A DNA stretch of 64,000 nt from Dichotomocladium elegans (taxonomy: Eukaryota > Mucoromycota > Mucoromycetes > Mucorales > Lichtheimiaceae), in assembly GCA_025716815.1 (NCBI GenBank), contig JAIXMN010000032.1, positions 124,001-188,000 on the forward strand, written 5' to 3'. Of the stretch, positions 1 to 16,568 are shown piece after piece; position 1 is the stretch's first letter, and each line of letters opens with the position of its first letter. Position numbers and translations under genes: made by a program. The notes under the pieces are model-generated. The model had not been told where the DNA came from. It searched no databases and worked only from the letters and a program-made list of their open reading frames with translations.

Positions 1-590
1 AGGCTTTGCCGACCTTTGGTGAATGCTAACAGGAGATCGCTATATGCAGTCTCCCCGGTTATCCCGCGTTGCGCACCGCTGTCAAGTGCAGCTTTGACCC
101 CGATGAGAAGACTGGCCGGCCAAAACGCTCGTGTAAAATCCATAGCAAAAGTAAAGAAACAGGGATGGAATCAATCGATTGGGACCTGACGCATTTCCCC
201 GCCCCACCCCCTTTTCCTCCTCACCCCCCAAAAATCTATTTCGGCATAAGCAAACGCTTGATGTCCTTAGCTTCCCTTCTAAAGATACAAGATAAATAAA
301 CAATAATGTCGTCCAACATGCAAAAGGAATGTTGCGTAAAATTATATGGAATCGTCGTATTAGCTGGTAAAAGGATCTCCTTAGTCAACAGAAAACATTC
401 ATCCCCACCCCTTTGAGCCGTGTATGCGTAATGATTTCTGGGCACTCCGATTCTGCGACTTCCCGGAACCGCTAGCCGCGACTTCAAATTTGGCGGCGCG
501 GCATTGCTCGTTTAAGCATGCGGCGCGCTCTCTTGTCGAGTAACCCTGTGCTGGGCTCCTCCAGACCCTGTATTCCCAATCATTTTCAAA
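1..590. other. intergenic, left edge
   Basis: I see no coding exon here. The only open frames are short and of unlikely composition. The last 100 bases form the immediate upstream region of the membrane-protein gene that starts at 591, and no clear TATA element is visible. Confidence 0.5.
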
Positions 591-2165
591 ATGACTGCAC
601 TCGATGACTGGGTGCTCCATCTCATCATTGGCACCGGACTCGCGGTTCACACTGCAACGCAAGGCGGAATTGGGGGGGATCTTGCCTTCTCCGATCTCCT
701 GTTACTGCTTAGAGCGCAGTTTTGCCATCCTCAACAAGTCTCAGGTGACAATGTTGTAATCGGCTTCGACAGCCTATGGGCGCGGATGATGATCAAGAAA
801 TTTGAATCCAGGCGCTTGTCTTCTTGCTATCTGCTTCTGGACAAACACACACATCCAAGGTGCGGATGCGCTATGGCGAGGGGTCCGGATTTCCCCGTCC
901 GGCCGAATATGTTCTATGGATTGATAACGGACTATCAGGAATTCAAAGTGGTCCACCGCTCGCATTGCATCGATGGCCTGGTCATTGACGTCCGCGCCAC
1001 CGAATTCGCTCCAACTGCTTTGAGGACACGACTGGAAGGCGCAACGAACCAAACTGCACTATCGGTATGCCGATCCATTGTGGCGAAGATGGAGGAAGAC
1101 GTAGCTGCAAGTCCTGATGCTACGCCTTGGGATAAGGATATGATGACCCGCATCGTCGAACTGATGGATAATATTGAAATATCAAATCCTGCGGTTAAAA
1201 CTGTTGAGGCGCTGGACCGCATCCACATGCGACTTTCCAGAACACTAGCCCGACTTGAGCTAACGTCGTTTGTCGTGAAAGGCGTTTCCTATACGATCAA
1301 CGATGTTTATTTTGCCTGCATCATTTGCTTAGGAATCAGAAGAGGAAAAGCTATGTCAGACTACATTTACGAAGCCCATGCACTCATGTTTATGGGCTAC
1401 AACATCAATGTCGCTCGTGAGATTATCCAGGACTCGTCCCGTGTTGCTGCTATCGCAGAAGAACCAGACCACTATTCAACACGCATGCAGCTAGACACTA
1501 CGTCATACCCTCGCCTTGTGGATATACCGGTCGCAGATGGATATGTTTTTTTCGGGCAACTTCTCGACGGGGTCTTAACAACAGCACTCTTTTGTCTCAC
1601 AAGGATTGATCCAATCCTTTGCATGGCCCTTTCAAGAAAATTTACGGAACCATACCGAGGACGGCGCGGCCACCTGAGTACCAGCCTATCCTGGTCCGTC
1701 GATCGTGCGATGCTACGATACACCGGCCTCGCTCGTGACGACTGGATGGGTTGCATTGTTCCCTCTAAAAGTGTGAACCGGTGGATCTCTCTCTATATGG
1801 CATTATCTCTCCTCATGTCACTGATCCCTATCTACCTGTTATCTACACTTCCTCAATACATCTTTCCATCTCAATTGCTTCAGAAGGTTATCATTGCAAG
1901 TATCATAGTCGCCGCTTGCTGGACCGCTTCAGTAGTTTCGATGCATCAGCTCAGATTACGGGAGGCAGCTGCACCATTCATCGTTTACTCGACCGTTTTG
2001 GCCGTGGCCGCGACATATATGCGATGGAAACCCGTACTGCAAACGTTTGTGGGAGGTGCCTTCTTGCTACAATGGCTACTTGGTGAATTACATGGGTCAT
2101 GGATACATAGATGTACCGTGTTTTTTGCATTTGGTGTCCTTGGTGCATCTCGGTGCATTGCATAG
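591..2165 (+). CDS. orphan membrane protein, intronless
   Basis: This is one uninterrupted frame of 524 residues. The ATG has an A-rich upstream context (CAAA-ATG), and I see no splice signals that improve the model. I do not recognise a family. Residues 1 to about 395 are predicted to be soluble. The last 125 residues carry about five hydrophobic segments (roughly 398-415, 425-445, 460-475, 482-500 and 505-520), so the protein is probably anchored in a membrane by its C-terminus. A cysteine/histidine-containing stretch near residues 84-125 is not an obvious metal site. No N-terminal signal peptide is evident. The lack of introns contrasts with the intron-rich genes nearby. Length and codon texture support a real gene; the function is unknown. 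Confidence 0.6.
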   Translation: MTALDDWVLHLIIGTGLAVHTATQGGIGGDLAFSDLLLLLRAQFCHPQQVSGDNVVIGFDSLWARMMIKKFESRRLSSCYLLLDKHTHPRCGCAMARGPDFPVRPNMFYGLITDYQEFKVVHRSHCIDGLVIDVRATEFAPTALRTRLEGATNQTALSVCRSIVAKMEEDVAASPDATPWDKDMMTRIVELMDNIEISNPAVKTVEALDRIHMRLSRTLARLELTSFVVKGVSYTINDVYFACIICLGIRRGKAMSDYIYEAHALMFMGYNINVAREIIQDSSRVAAIAEEPDHYSTRMQLDTTSYPRLVDIPVADGYVFFGQLLDGVLTTALFCLTRIDPILCMALSRKFTEPYRGRRGHLSTSLSWSVDRAMLRYTGLARDDWMGCIVPSKSVNRWISLYMALSLLMSLIPIYLLSTLPQYIFPSQLLQKVIIASIIVAACWTASVVSMHQLRLREAAAPFIVYSTVLAVAATYMRWKPVLQTFVGGAFLLQWLLGELHGSWIHRCTVFFAFGVLGASRCIA

Positions 2166-2690
2166 CTACGTTTTTTAACAAATCCAGTGTCCTCATTAGC
2201 CCCACATTCAATCCAGCCTTGTCCTCAATAAGCACGGTTAATCCTCGTAATATAATATGGACTTCGCTTGAACTTTATGTAACGAGTTATATATGGATGG
2301 GTTGATGCAATGACATTATTATCACAAATAAATTCGTAAGAGAGGAAAATTACGACGCATTTGAAGTAAAATAAAGTGTCGCATGGATAAGGAAGGCTGA
2401 AGACATACCCGCTAGCCCACAGAAAATATCAGCCTCCTTCTTACTCTTTACCTTACCCCGAAGGTAGCTATGTGTATCATTCCGGTAACATGGCGGAAGA
2501 AGGAGGAAGGAACGAGGAGGGACGACGACGGGCCAACGCCAACACCAGCTGCAGAAGCATCAGGGGAAGCAGACGAGCAAAAATCACCTTAACAAACCCA
2601 TGGTGGAAGATCTGCGCGGGTACAGCCAAACCACGATCCCACCCAAAGCCCATATCCTCTTGTTTTGGTGCACTCGAGTTAGGCTGATAT
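2166..2690. other. intergenic between orphan gene and transposon remnant
   Basis: This stretch contains only a short open frame at 2472-2687 of charged, low-complexity composition. I see no supported gene or element. It probably includes the 3' untranslated region of the upstream gene. Confidence 0.45.
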
Positions 2691-2696
2691 CGTTAT

Positions 2697-3600
2697 CTAC
2701 AGAGGATCTGGAATATTAAAAAAATGCAGAATCGAAAAAGGATGACCAAAACTGCTCAATCGGATTGAGTTCAGGCGAGTACAGTGGAAAATAAGTGCAT
2801 TGATATCCTCAGCCTTATGGATAAGTGCATTATCCATTACCAAAAAGTCAATGTCGGTCCTGTCCCATTTGCCCACCCAGTCAAGGCGCTCTTGAATCTT
2901 CGCAGCACTATTCCTGCCTACAGGCTGAAATCGAGCCGTTTTCAATGACAAGTTGCATTCGTTTTTCAAAGGCCGATGGAGCGTCATTTTAGATACTTTG
3001 AGACCCTCCATCAGCTGCTCTAGGATAATGGATGGATTCTCATCAGTGCATTCTAAAATAACGCTCGTATATGCTCTTAATTGAGAATACGCGAACGACA
3101 CCCCCCCGCTTTAGGTTTCTTAAAGATACTGTCAGGGTCTTTCTCGTACTGTAATGCCCATCGCTGGGCTGAACGAACATGGAATCCCAGCAGCAGCTGC
3201 ATTCAAGAACTTCTTGAACATCACTTTGAAAAATTGGACCTTGACTTGGCCAGTGTACGTCGCGCAACCGCACTTGATCCCTCCTTTTCATCCGAATGTC
3301 TGTATCCTTTCGCTTGGGAATTAGTGTGGTAGCAAGATCAAATTTATCTCTGCAACATATACTACGCAGACATTCAGTGCGAGAACAAACGGATTGCAGA
3401 GAGTATGTACATTTCTTCATCAACACTATATTCTATAAGTTCAGGACAGCCACGTTCATCAATGGCATGGCCTTGGCCACCTTCGTAGAAAAATAGATTG
3501 TTCATTTCAGAATGTAAAAAGTGTATAAAAAGAGAAAGAGTCAAAAGGAAGAGATGGATTTGCCGAGCGACATCATTCCGTGGATGCATGTGACATTCGA
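2697..3600 (-). mobile_element. decayed DDE_3 (Tc1/mariner-like) transposase
   Basis: On the minus strand, pieces of a transposase are spread over different frames. A helix-turn-helix-like part lies at about 2890-3090 (frame with 'VSKMTLHRPLKNECNLSLK'). The C-terminal catalytic motif 'VMDNALIHKAEDI' is at about 2800-2840. The family hallmark 'YSPELNPIEQFW' is at 2746-2783 but in a different frame, so there is a frameshift and probably a small deletion between the two. The segment that should hold the first catalytic Asp is missing between 'DRTDIDF' and 'VMDNA', which leaves only the second half of the DDE triad region. Further upstream pieces reach about 3590. DDE_3 proteins cut and paste their own element; this copy cannot be active. 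No terminal inverted repeats were identified. Confidence 0.72.
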
Positions 3601-5552
3601 TTTATGATCAAGCATATTCTGGGCAAAACGAGATTTTATTTTTGTGATCCTGCGACTTCAGACCTGGCAGGGGTGCGACTTACGATTTTGGAAAAGTCGT
3701 ACCTGTGTTTTGTCTTGGTCTATCACATCTTTATCATATCTTCGACGACAGTCAGCCAAACCACGTTAAAAGGCGGGGTTATGCACTTGGGATGGTCCGA
3801 TCATGAATCATGTAGCTGCCTGCTGAACGATGTTGAACTTTTGGCCTTAAAGAGACCCTTGTTGCTTTTGCCCCCCACGGTGCGGCCGTGTACGTACAGT
3901 ACACGTATCTGGGAGCAGAAACGAGAACATAGGCTAAGATAACGAGTTTTTTTTGCTTGAGATTCTCTAACCAGGGTTGCCATAAGAGTATGTATACCTC
4001 ACCAAAAGCACTATTAATCATTGAGAGATATATGAAATCATGTACTTCGCTGCGCATCTATCATTGGACTTAAGAAACTCGCTGATACTATACCTATATA
4101 GAACGCCCTCTTAGCTGGGCATTAATCTCTCTATTTTCGATGTTCAATGGTTCGAATGAGTCAATTGTCTAGTGATCAGATTGACTTTTGGATCCTAAAC
4201 TACGATACTATATTGCTACAGCCCGTGCCTATATCTATCGAACCTTTGAACAACAGTTGTTCGAGCTGCTTCACTATCCGAACATTCCACAGCTTCAATG
4301 TCTTATTCATGCTAAGTTTTTTGACAAAGGGACATCAAGGGCATAAACTAGGACATACTTTTGCAGTGAGAAGAGAATGACATTGAACAATCGGGACCTC
4401 GGTGCTGTAGCTCATGATATACGTTGTGGTCGATACAACACCCCTTGTATTCCCCATGAATTGATGGCTCTGAATGTCGTGCAACACACCATGTAGCGGA
4501 TGTGTTTCAAGGTTTGCGTTTCAGCCACTTGAACGATTTAGGCATGTAATTCAGATAATGCGCCATAGTAGATAAATCTGACCACCGCTAACATAAATGA
4601 AGCAATGCGATAGAAAGTGACGAAAGATGTATATTGACCTGCATATAAGAATGAAGTTTGTGCGATCAATGTATCAGCAGATGCTTATGATACCACGGCA
4701 TAATTACTGGGTAGCTCTCATTGACGCTACGTATACCCTTTATCGGCACCACTGCAGTTCGATTGCCTCCCAAGCGTTTCTAAAGCGCTATTTCCTAAAC
4801 TACAACACACTATGTATATTACGTAGACAGCCATCCCCGTTGTACATCGCTGACTACAGGTGTTGAGGGAAGATTGTTAATAATACAATTGTCTGTCGTT
4901 CTGCTGCATGCAAAAAAATGTGGTGAAGTTAGAACTTATTCTATCCACCTTCAGGTCACCACCCCTCTTTTTATTTCATGTCATATTGTCATACGGTTCT
5001 GCCTTATTTTGGATCGTGCCTTATTGTATATGCAGTTGCCAAAGGTACCCATGGTCACATTGATCGGATCAAAGAATGCGTCTAGGAGGTGTGCGCATGA
5101 GTGGACCGAATGTAGAAGCATATTTGTTGGGAAAAGCTGCGGTCCATCACCCGCTTTTTAGGTTTGTTTATCTGATCCAATTCGCCATAATTTTATCAGA
5201 TCCGCAACAGGAACCAGGATATCAACCATCTTTGTGTAACTTTCTAGGCCGACCGATCCTCTTTGCGTCACAAAATAGCATTCATAACCCACTTCCCAAA
5301 AAAGCCTTACGTTATGATTCCGATCAGAGTATTCTAATATTTTTTCGTTGCAACGAGGCCAAATAGACTTTGTACTGGTTTATAGCTCGATAATAAGAGA
5401 TAAAATAGCGCGACGCAGCGTGCCCGAGTGTTGTGACCTCATCGAGCGATGGTCCAACTCCGCCGTATCTGATTTGAAAACGCTATTTAATTGTCGTGCT
5501 TCCCTCTGCGAACCGCTCCTTTCCAGATTTTCTTTTCCTTCTTCGATCACTC
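3601..5552. other. AT-rich intergenic region before the velvet gene
   Basis: Several short frames occur (for example 3580-3942 and 4874-5161), but none has recognisable motifs or splice signals joining it to another. The last 100-150 bases are the presumed promoter and leader of the velvet gene. Confidence 0.45.
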
Positions 5553-6743
5553 ATGACCACACACAAATACATCTCGTCGCACACATTACTTTCTCATGAG
5601 TATGGACAAGAACAAGAACATAGTCTTTTATATTAACCCAATCCTAACAGGAGGCGCCTTCGACTAAAAGTCAGGCAGCAACCGATGCATACTCGCACAA
5701 GCACCAGCAATGAAAGAGGTATTGTTACTTTAATCTACATTGCATGCATGCAAAAATGCCAACTAAAAGGGGGTGTTATTGGGGTAAGATCGTCGAGTCA
5801 TCGATCCGCCGCCTATAGTACAGATTCAACTCGAATATTCCACACCAATGGAAACACTGTACGTAGCTGTTATCCTAGATCGCCGTATGCACATCACTGA
5901 CAGTACACACGCAATATACGCACACACATACATATATACATACATACATATATACGTACATACATGTAGCCAGTTTTTACAGAGTCCAAACTACTTTATG
6001 TGCGCCAATCTAGCCCATCCAACAAACGACAACGAGATCTATACGCCAAGCCACAATGCATTGTGCGGACAGACTGTGTCGTCCATGTACAAGTTCAAAG
6101 ATACTGACAATCACGGTATGGAAAATTGCAATAATATGTCAGATTTTCCGAAGCTCATTTTGACGCTAGATGGCGGATTTTTTATTCTTGGCGACTTGTC
6201 GGTCAAGGTCCAAGGCGAATTCCGATTGAAACTCTCTGTATTCCAAATTACACCGTACGTTTTTTTTTTCTCTCTCTCTTTCTCTCGTCTTCCTTGTCTC
6301 CATGTATGGTTTTCTCACGCAACCGATTAGAGAAGGGGCCATGTATCTTGATTCCATTTTTACCAACACCTTTAAGGTTTATACGCCAAAGCAATACCCG
6401 GGTGCACTGGAGGCAACCTTCCTATCTCGATCATTTTCAGATCAGGGTGCGCGCATTCGCATTCGTAAAGATAACCAGTATGTATAGGCCCGGTAGGGTG
6501 AGGGATTCGGTCTGGAGAAAGCTGCCATTGATTCCAATTTAAATTAAATTAATATGCATCAGGCCTCGCAAGCGGAAAGGAAGTTTCAATAGCGTCGATA
6601 GCATTACCCCAGTCTCGCCACCACCCTGCAGCGAGCCGCTCAAGAAAGTATGTATTCTTCCCTCAGTGAGCCGCCTGCTAGCTGTTGATGAGCAGGTTGA
6701 TGCTGCTGTGACAATGATACAGCTACGCAACAATTGCTGGTGA
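5553..6743 (+). CDS. velvet-domain regulator, VelB-like
   Basis: This is a seven-exon model: 5553-5599, 5651-5718, 5789-5862, 5974-6115, 6170-6254, 6331-6477 and 6563-6743. All phases agree, giving about 247 residues. Velvet landmarks appear in order across the exons: 'KVRQQP', 'DRRVIDPPPIVQIQL', 'FLQSPNYFMCANL', 'VSSMYKFKDTDN', 'DGGFFILGDLSVKVQGEFRL' and 'ATFLSRSFSDQGARIRIRK'. The 'LQSPNYFMC' block is most like VelB. A basic stretch 'PRKRKG' after the domain could be a nuclear localisation signal. Velvet proteins are fungal NF-kB-fold DNA-binding regulators that heterodimerise to control development and secondary metabolism. Intron 3 contains an (ACAT)n repeat. The last exon is uncertain because a GTATGT at 6648 could be another donor. 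Confidence 0.87.
5921..5968. repeat. (ACAT)n microsatellite in velvet intron 3
   Basis: An imperfect ACAT/ATAC tract lies wholly inside the 111-nt intron 5863-5973, just before its acceptor. It is likely to vary in length between strains. Confidence 0.7.
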
Positions 6744-8136
6744 AATCCACAGTTTTTTATATCCATTCTCCCCACTCTCATTACGCACATGCCATCAATG
6801 TACATATTCATATAGCTCCATTTTTACATTCCTCGTTTGTTTATACAGCATATTTCTTTGTCTCATGTCGTCAAGCTTTTTCTTGTATAAAAAGTATCTC
6901 TTTATTTATTTACATTCTGTATGCTCTAAAGGGGGACTCCACGCCCGGATCAAGACGCCGCTTGTGTAACCAGGCATTTATGCAAGTGTCATGCGATGCG
7001 ACCATCGATTCGACTACGAGGATCAACGGAAATGGGTTTATTTGCCATTGTGTCCGACTCACTGGTTATATACATCTTGTCGTTCTTTTCATCGACCCGC
7101 CTCTTCTCTTCTCTTCAAAACAGAAAAGAAAATTAGTCGTCAGCTGAAGCATGAACAGCCCAGGCGATGATACACGTTATGCCATGTATAGGGGATTCTA
7201 CTTGCAAGGAGGGAAATACGTAGGAAACAAAAGATGGACTCTTTTCATCAATGCACACACCGGCGCGCGCGCGCGCCCGAAAAAAAAAGATTCTATTGTG
7301 CGCTCGTTGATGATGCGGGGCTATGTGAATATCATTTGTCCGCATAACCAAGAAGATGAGCAAGAGATCATCCTTCCTCTTATTTTTCCCCATATTACAT
7401 CTACTATAATCCAACACCCCCCCCTCGAAGCACGCGTCAATCTGTAAAAACCTGTACCAGAACAGAGATTGGATGAAAGAAAGAAAAAGAGAGTAGGTCC
7501 TACTCCTTTGAGCCTCCCCTTTCCCTGACCAGCGGACGTCCCCTTTCTTTAGCCTTTCCCCTTGACCCATTTCTTTTTTAACCAACCAAAAAGAGGAACA
7601 GAGACCATGAAAGAAAGGACATACATACAGGTGCTGTGTGTGAATGTTTGGTTTGAATCAGGACTGTAAAATGGCTAGAGAGCGAATGGGACCGAGAACA
7701 AGAAAAGATTCTACAGGCACATTGGATAGACCATAATGCAAGCGTCTGCGTTGTCCCTTACAATCTATCTTTTTTCGAGTTAGAAAGCTACCTACTTTAG
7801 CTCTGTGGACGAAATCGGGAAAAAAAATAGTTTCACTTGTTTTCTTCTCCTTGGAAAAAGGGAATGGAGGGGCTCCCGCAAAGAGGAAGAGGAAGAAGAT
7901 ACAAACACACACGCACACAAATGAGAGCAAGATTAAGATGTGGAACTCAAACTCTTTTTTTTTTCTTTTCTCTTTTTCTTTTCGCTCTCTTTCCCTCTTG
8001 CTCTTTCTTGTTTTCCCCACATACCCAAAAGGTCAGTCCATAACATTGCAGAGAAGAAAAAAAAAGACAAACTGTCTGTGTGATACTGACCAAAGTTTAT
8101 TTGGAATAACAGAAGAACAAAAGGTTGTGATACAGC
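6744..8136. other. intergenic, low-complexity
   Basis: The stretch holds a GCGCGC run near 7263-7277, homopolymer A tracts, and purine/pyrimidine-biased sequence around 7850-8060. Open frames on both strands are low in complexity. I see no supported gene. The 3' part is the likely promoter and leader of the gene starting at 8137. Confidence 0.45.
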
Positions 8137-9570
8137 ATGGTTTACTCATTTGACTTTGCAGCACAAGTGACCCGTATTTGTATGGATGAGATCCGACGAC
8201 GGGGTATTTATACAAACACTTCCCCAAACAGACCCCCCCAGACAACTCAACTGATGTTCAATATTCGCCTACAGGGCTGCAAGAACGCAAGATTCTGCGC
8301 AAGTCAGGTGAGCTGCTGGCAGGACGAGCGAGAAAAACGATAGGGTATTTAAACTGTGACTAGCGCCGAGCATGGTCCTATTCCTCAAAGTGTTTCGAGA
8401 GCAGCGCTGTACCCCCGATGACGTCACACATGTCAGCATTCACTCAGTAGCCACATTAATGCAGGACACGCTCTGGTGCTGCCAGGAGCGGATTGTTCCC
8501 AAAACCGTCTGGCGCGTCATCAACTACGAGAGTAAATATATATGCGTAAATCGAAATGCTGCGAAAAAAAGCTCATAACACATCCGTATTCAATAGCATG
8601 CACGCTCTCCAGCCTTTCTCGCAACCTAACGTACAAAGGCGAGCAGCTGCTCATCGAGATTCTCGATTTTCTTGTTGAGCTTATGCAGCATAAAGGCAAA
8701 AATCTCATGGACGCCTACCACCTCGGGGAGGCCATGGGCAAGGTGACTCTTGGCCCGGCTGATTGCGACCCTATCATTGCCGAGAAAGCCAACCACTTCC
8801 TGACGCGCATGATCATTGAGCATTCAAAACGGATCCATTTCCGCAAGTTCGCGCTGAAGCGTGATGGGCGCATTGACTCGGGCATTGGGCCCTTTACCTA
8901 CACCGAATGCATGCCCATGTCCAAGAACGACGCGGCGATGGCCAAGCGCAAGTCGTACGACCGGCTCATCCGCCGGATCCATCATGCGTCGCATGACTGG
9001 GCAGCTTACACACCCAGCATCCGCGCCATGCTAGATAATGAGTATGAGCCCGAGGAAATGGAGCCCGCAGAACCGTGGATCTCGATTTTCGAGACCCACC
9101 TTGAGCAACATGACCCGAGCGCCTCACCGCTTCTCTTCCGCATCGTCGCAGGCGCCATGCAGGCGCCGCCGCCGGTCCCCAAGGACCCCTTCATCTACCT
9201 CTCGAGGGACTCGTACACTGTCGATTCCACAAACGCATTCAGCGAGTTCAAGTCCTTGTGTGGCCCCTCAGCAGCCGCTGCTCAGGCTCTGTACGCATCC
9301 CATGCCGAGAAAGTGTCCCACTTCAAAAAGATCAATCATTCTCTCTCGCACATGAAACTCAACTTGCGCAAGCAACAACAACAACAACAAATACATACGA
9401 GGCCACTCCAAGAAGATTACATCACCGAAGAAACCACCATCCGTCCAGACTACGACGAGGATATCTCTGTTCAAGTCGAGTACGAAAAGAAACAGAAACA
9501 TGTCAAGAGTATGGTTCGACGCGTCATGAAGATGAACTCCAGAAAACAGCTTAATTCTACAGTGGCCTAA
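8137..9570 (+). CDS. RhoGAP-like protein (Msb1/Mug8, DUF1708-type?)
   Basis: There are four exons: 8137-8203, 8275-8307, 8364-8531 and 8639-9570, giving 399 residues. Splicing brings together 'CMDEIRRRG', 'LQERKILRKS', 'SIHSVATLMQDTLWCCQERIVPKTVW' (in two parts) and a long helical exon containing 'LLIEILDFLVELMQHKGKNL' and 'LGEAMGKVTLGP'. That order resembles the RhoGAP fold: an Arg-bearing loop, a HxVA helix, then a helix pair ending in a GP motif. Fungal DUF1708/Msb1-Mug8 proteins, linked to Rho signalling and polarity, are the best guess, but I cannot confirm this by alignment. A short Gln repeat and a charged coiled tail end the protein. The start could lie further upstream, since TTTGCAG at 8155-8161 could instead be an acceptor. 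Confidence 0.62.
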
Positions 9571-11297
9571 GCAAAAGGGAGAAATAGTACTAATAATAGT
9601 AGTATTGGCGTTGGTGATCGTACAAGTAGTAGTAGCTTGATGGCAGCAGTCCATTTCGATGAACTGATTTTCTCTTTTCTTACAATAACATTAATAATAA
9701 TACAATCTCCCTCCTATTTCATTGCTCTCTCTAACTATCCGACCGGCTGGTTATACGTAGGAACACGAGGACAGAGAGGACGGGCAACAGAAAAGGAAAA
9801 GACCGGTTGGCCCATGGAGGAACCCGTGTTATTACTAGAAGATGGAATCATTTACATAACGCAACTATTCCAATAACAAGCGAAAAGAAAAGAGACTTGC
9901 GGATCTCATAAAGTAGGGATAATTAAGCGCTGCAGTACGTATGTCTCAAATATTGTTGTCATAGGATCTCGTCCAAGACGGCACGTCGAAATCTGTATAT
10001 ACTCCTCAAGAGAAGATCTCTCATGAACAGTGTATCGACCAAGTCTGGGACACACACGGCCTCGGTCGCACGATGAGTCCCAACAAATTGATGATGCGGG
10101 TGATCAACGTCGTCCCGCCGATCTGGAATATGTATATATATAAAAGAGAAGGATTATCATGGCATCACGTAAACTGAACCTTTCTAGCCACTCATCTCAT
10201 TAGGTAACATCAATCTTATCTTATCTCTTATATAAATATGCACTCACATTCATTGTTATCCGATCTCTAATGGGTCGAGCCGCCCACTTGATAGAGTCAT
10301 GTGAACAAATAACCCTGCTCAAGTATGGGTGGTAGGTATGAAGCTCAGCATTTTAGCCAAATTTGATCAGCAACTTGAGCCGAATCAGCATGATTCGACT
10401 TGTGCGATCTGTGACTTGATCCGCCAATAATCTTTGAGCTGATATAGATGGATGCTGCTAGTACGTCTGCTTGTGTTAAATGCAAGGCTTATAGAATGCA
10501 GGATGCAAGCAGAGTTACGTACGTCAAAAAAATCTGGTCATTATATTAAATAAGTTAACCATTATGAACAGCTCCTATGTATATGATATATCATGATGTG
10601 GACCTAGGAAATTCCTTATCGCATATAGCAGGCGAATGAATACAGCAATCGCTACGTTCACAAACACTTGGGCGGGGTCTGTCCACCCCAGAAACCGCCA
10701 AGCTCGTGGCTCAGTCGCTATAACGACCAGCACCTCGAGTCATTACACGAAGGAATTGAATTGATGACTGACGGTCAATCCATCCATCGTAACCTATGTA
10801 TTCCACTACTCTATACCTGTTACTAAATTTGGTTTCAATCGGGTAGCATTCGACTCTGACTTTTGCCGTTCGATCACGAAGAAGCCATGGTGAAATGGTC
10901 CACTATGTATTCTAAATATATCCTTACCCTCCATTTCCGTAAACTTACCTGGTATGATTCTATACATAGGATACTGACTTGTTTTCCTGTTGTGCTTGAA
11001 AATGGCTACTGTTTCTACACGGCAGATTGATCGATTACAGACAGGTATGCAGGGTCATGAAAGGGAGTGCGACGGATACCTAATTCTCTGGCATGACTCT
11101 GATTTTTTGCTGCCACGTAGCTGCTGTTGCACCGGAAGGATTTATTCAGAAACTTGCTGCGGTTTGCTGTCATTTGACGAGTGACACGTACTGAAATAGG
11201 ATGAGGAACGACTGCGCCACAAATGGCAATCTGAGCAATAAATATTCGCTAATTCTGCAATCGATCAGAGCTACATAACTCCTTCTACACCACCACC
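9571..11297. other. intergenic, AT-rich
   Basis: The first 300 bases are probably the 3' untranslated region of the RhoGAP-like gene. The rest is AT-rich, with short frames only (for example 10990-11184). No tRNA, repeat or transposon piece was recognised. The end is the promoter region of the ABC transporter. Confidence 0.45.

Positions 11298-16568
<5,271 letters not shown>

Noticed and set aside
7133..7585. 150-residue minus-strand frame
   Set aside because: It passes through a GCGCGC run and homopolymers and has no recognisable motif or conserved texture.
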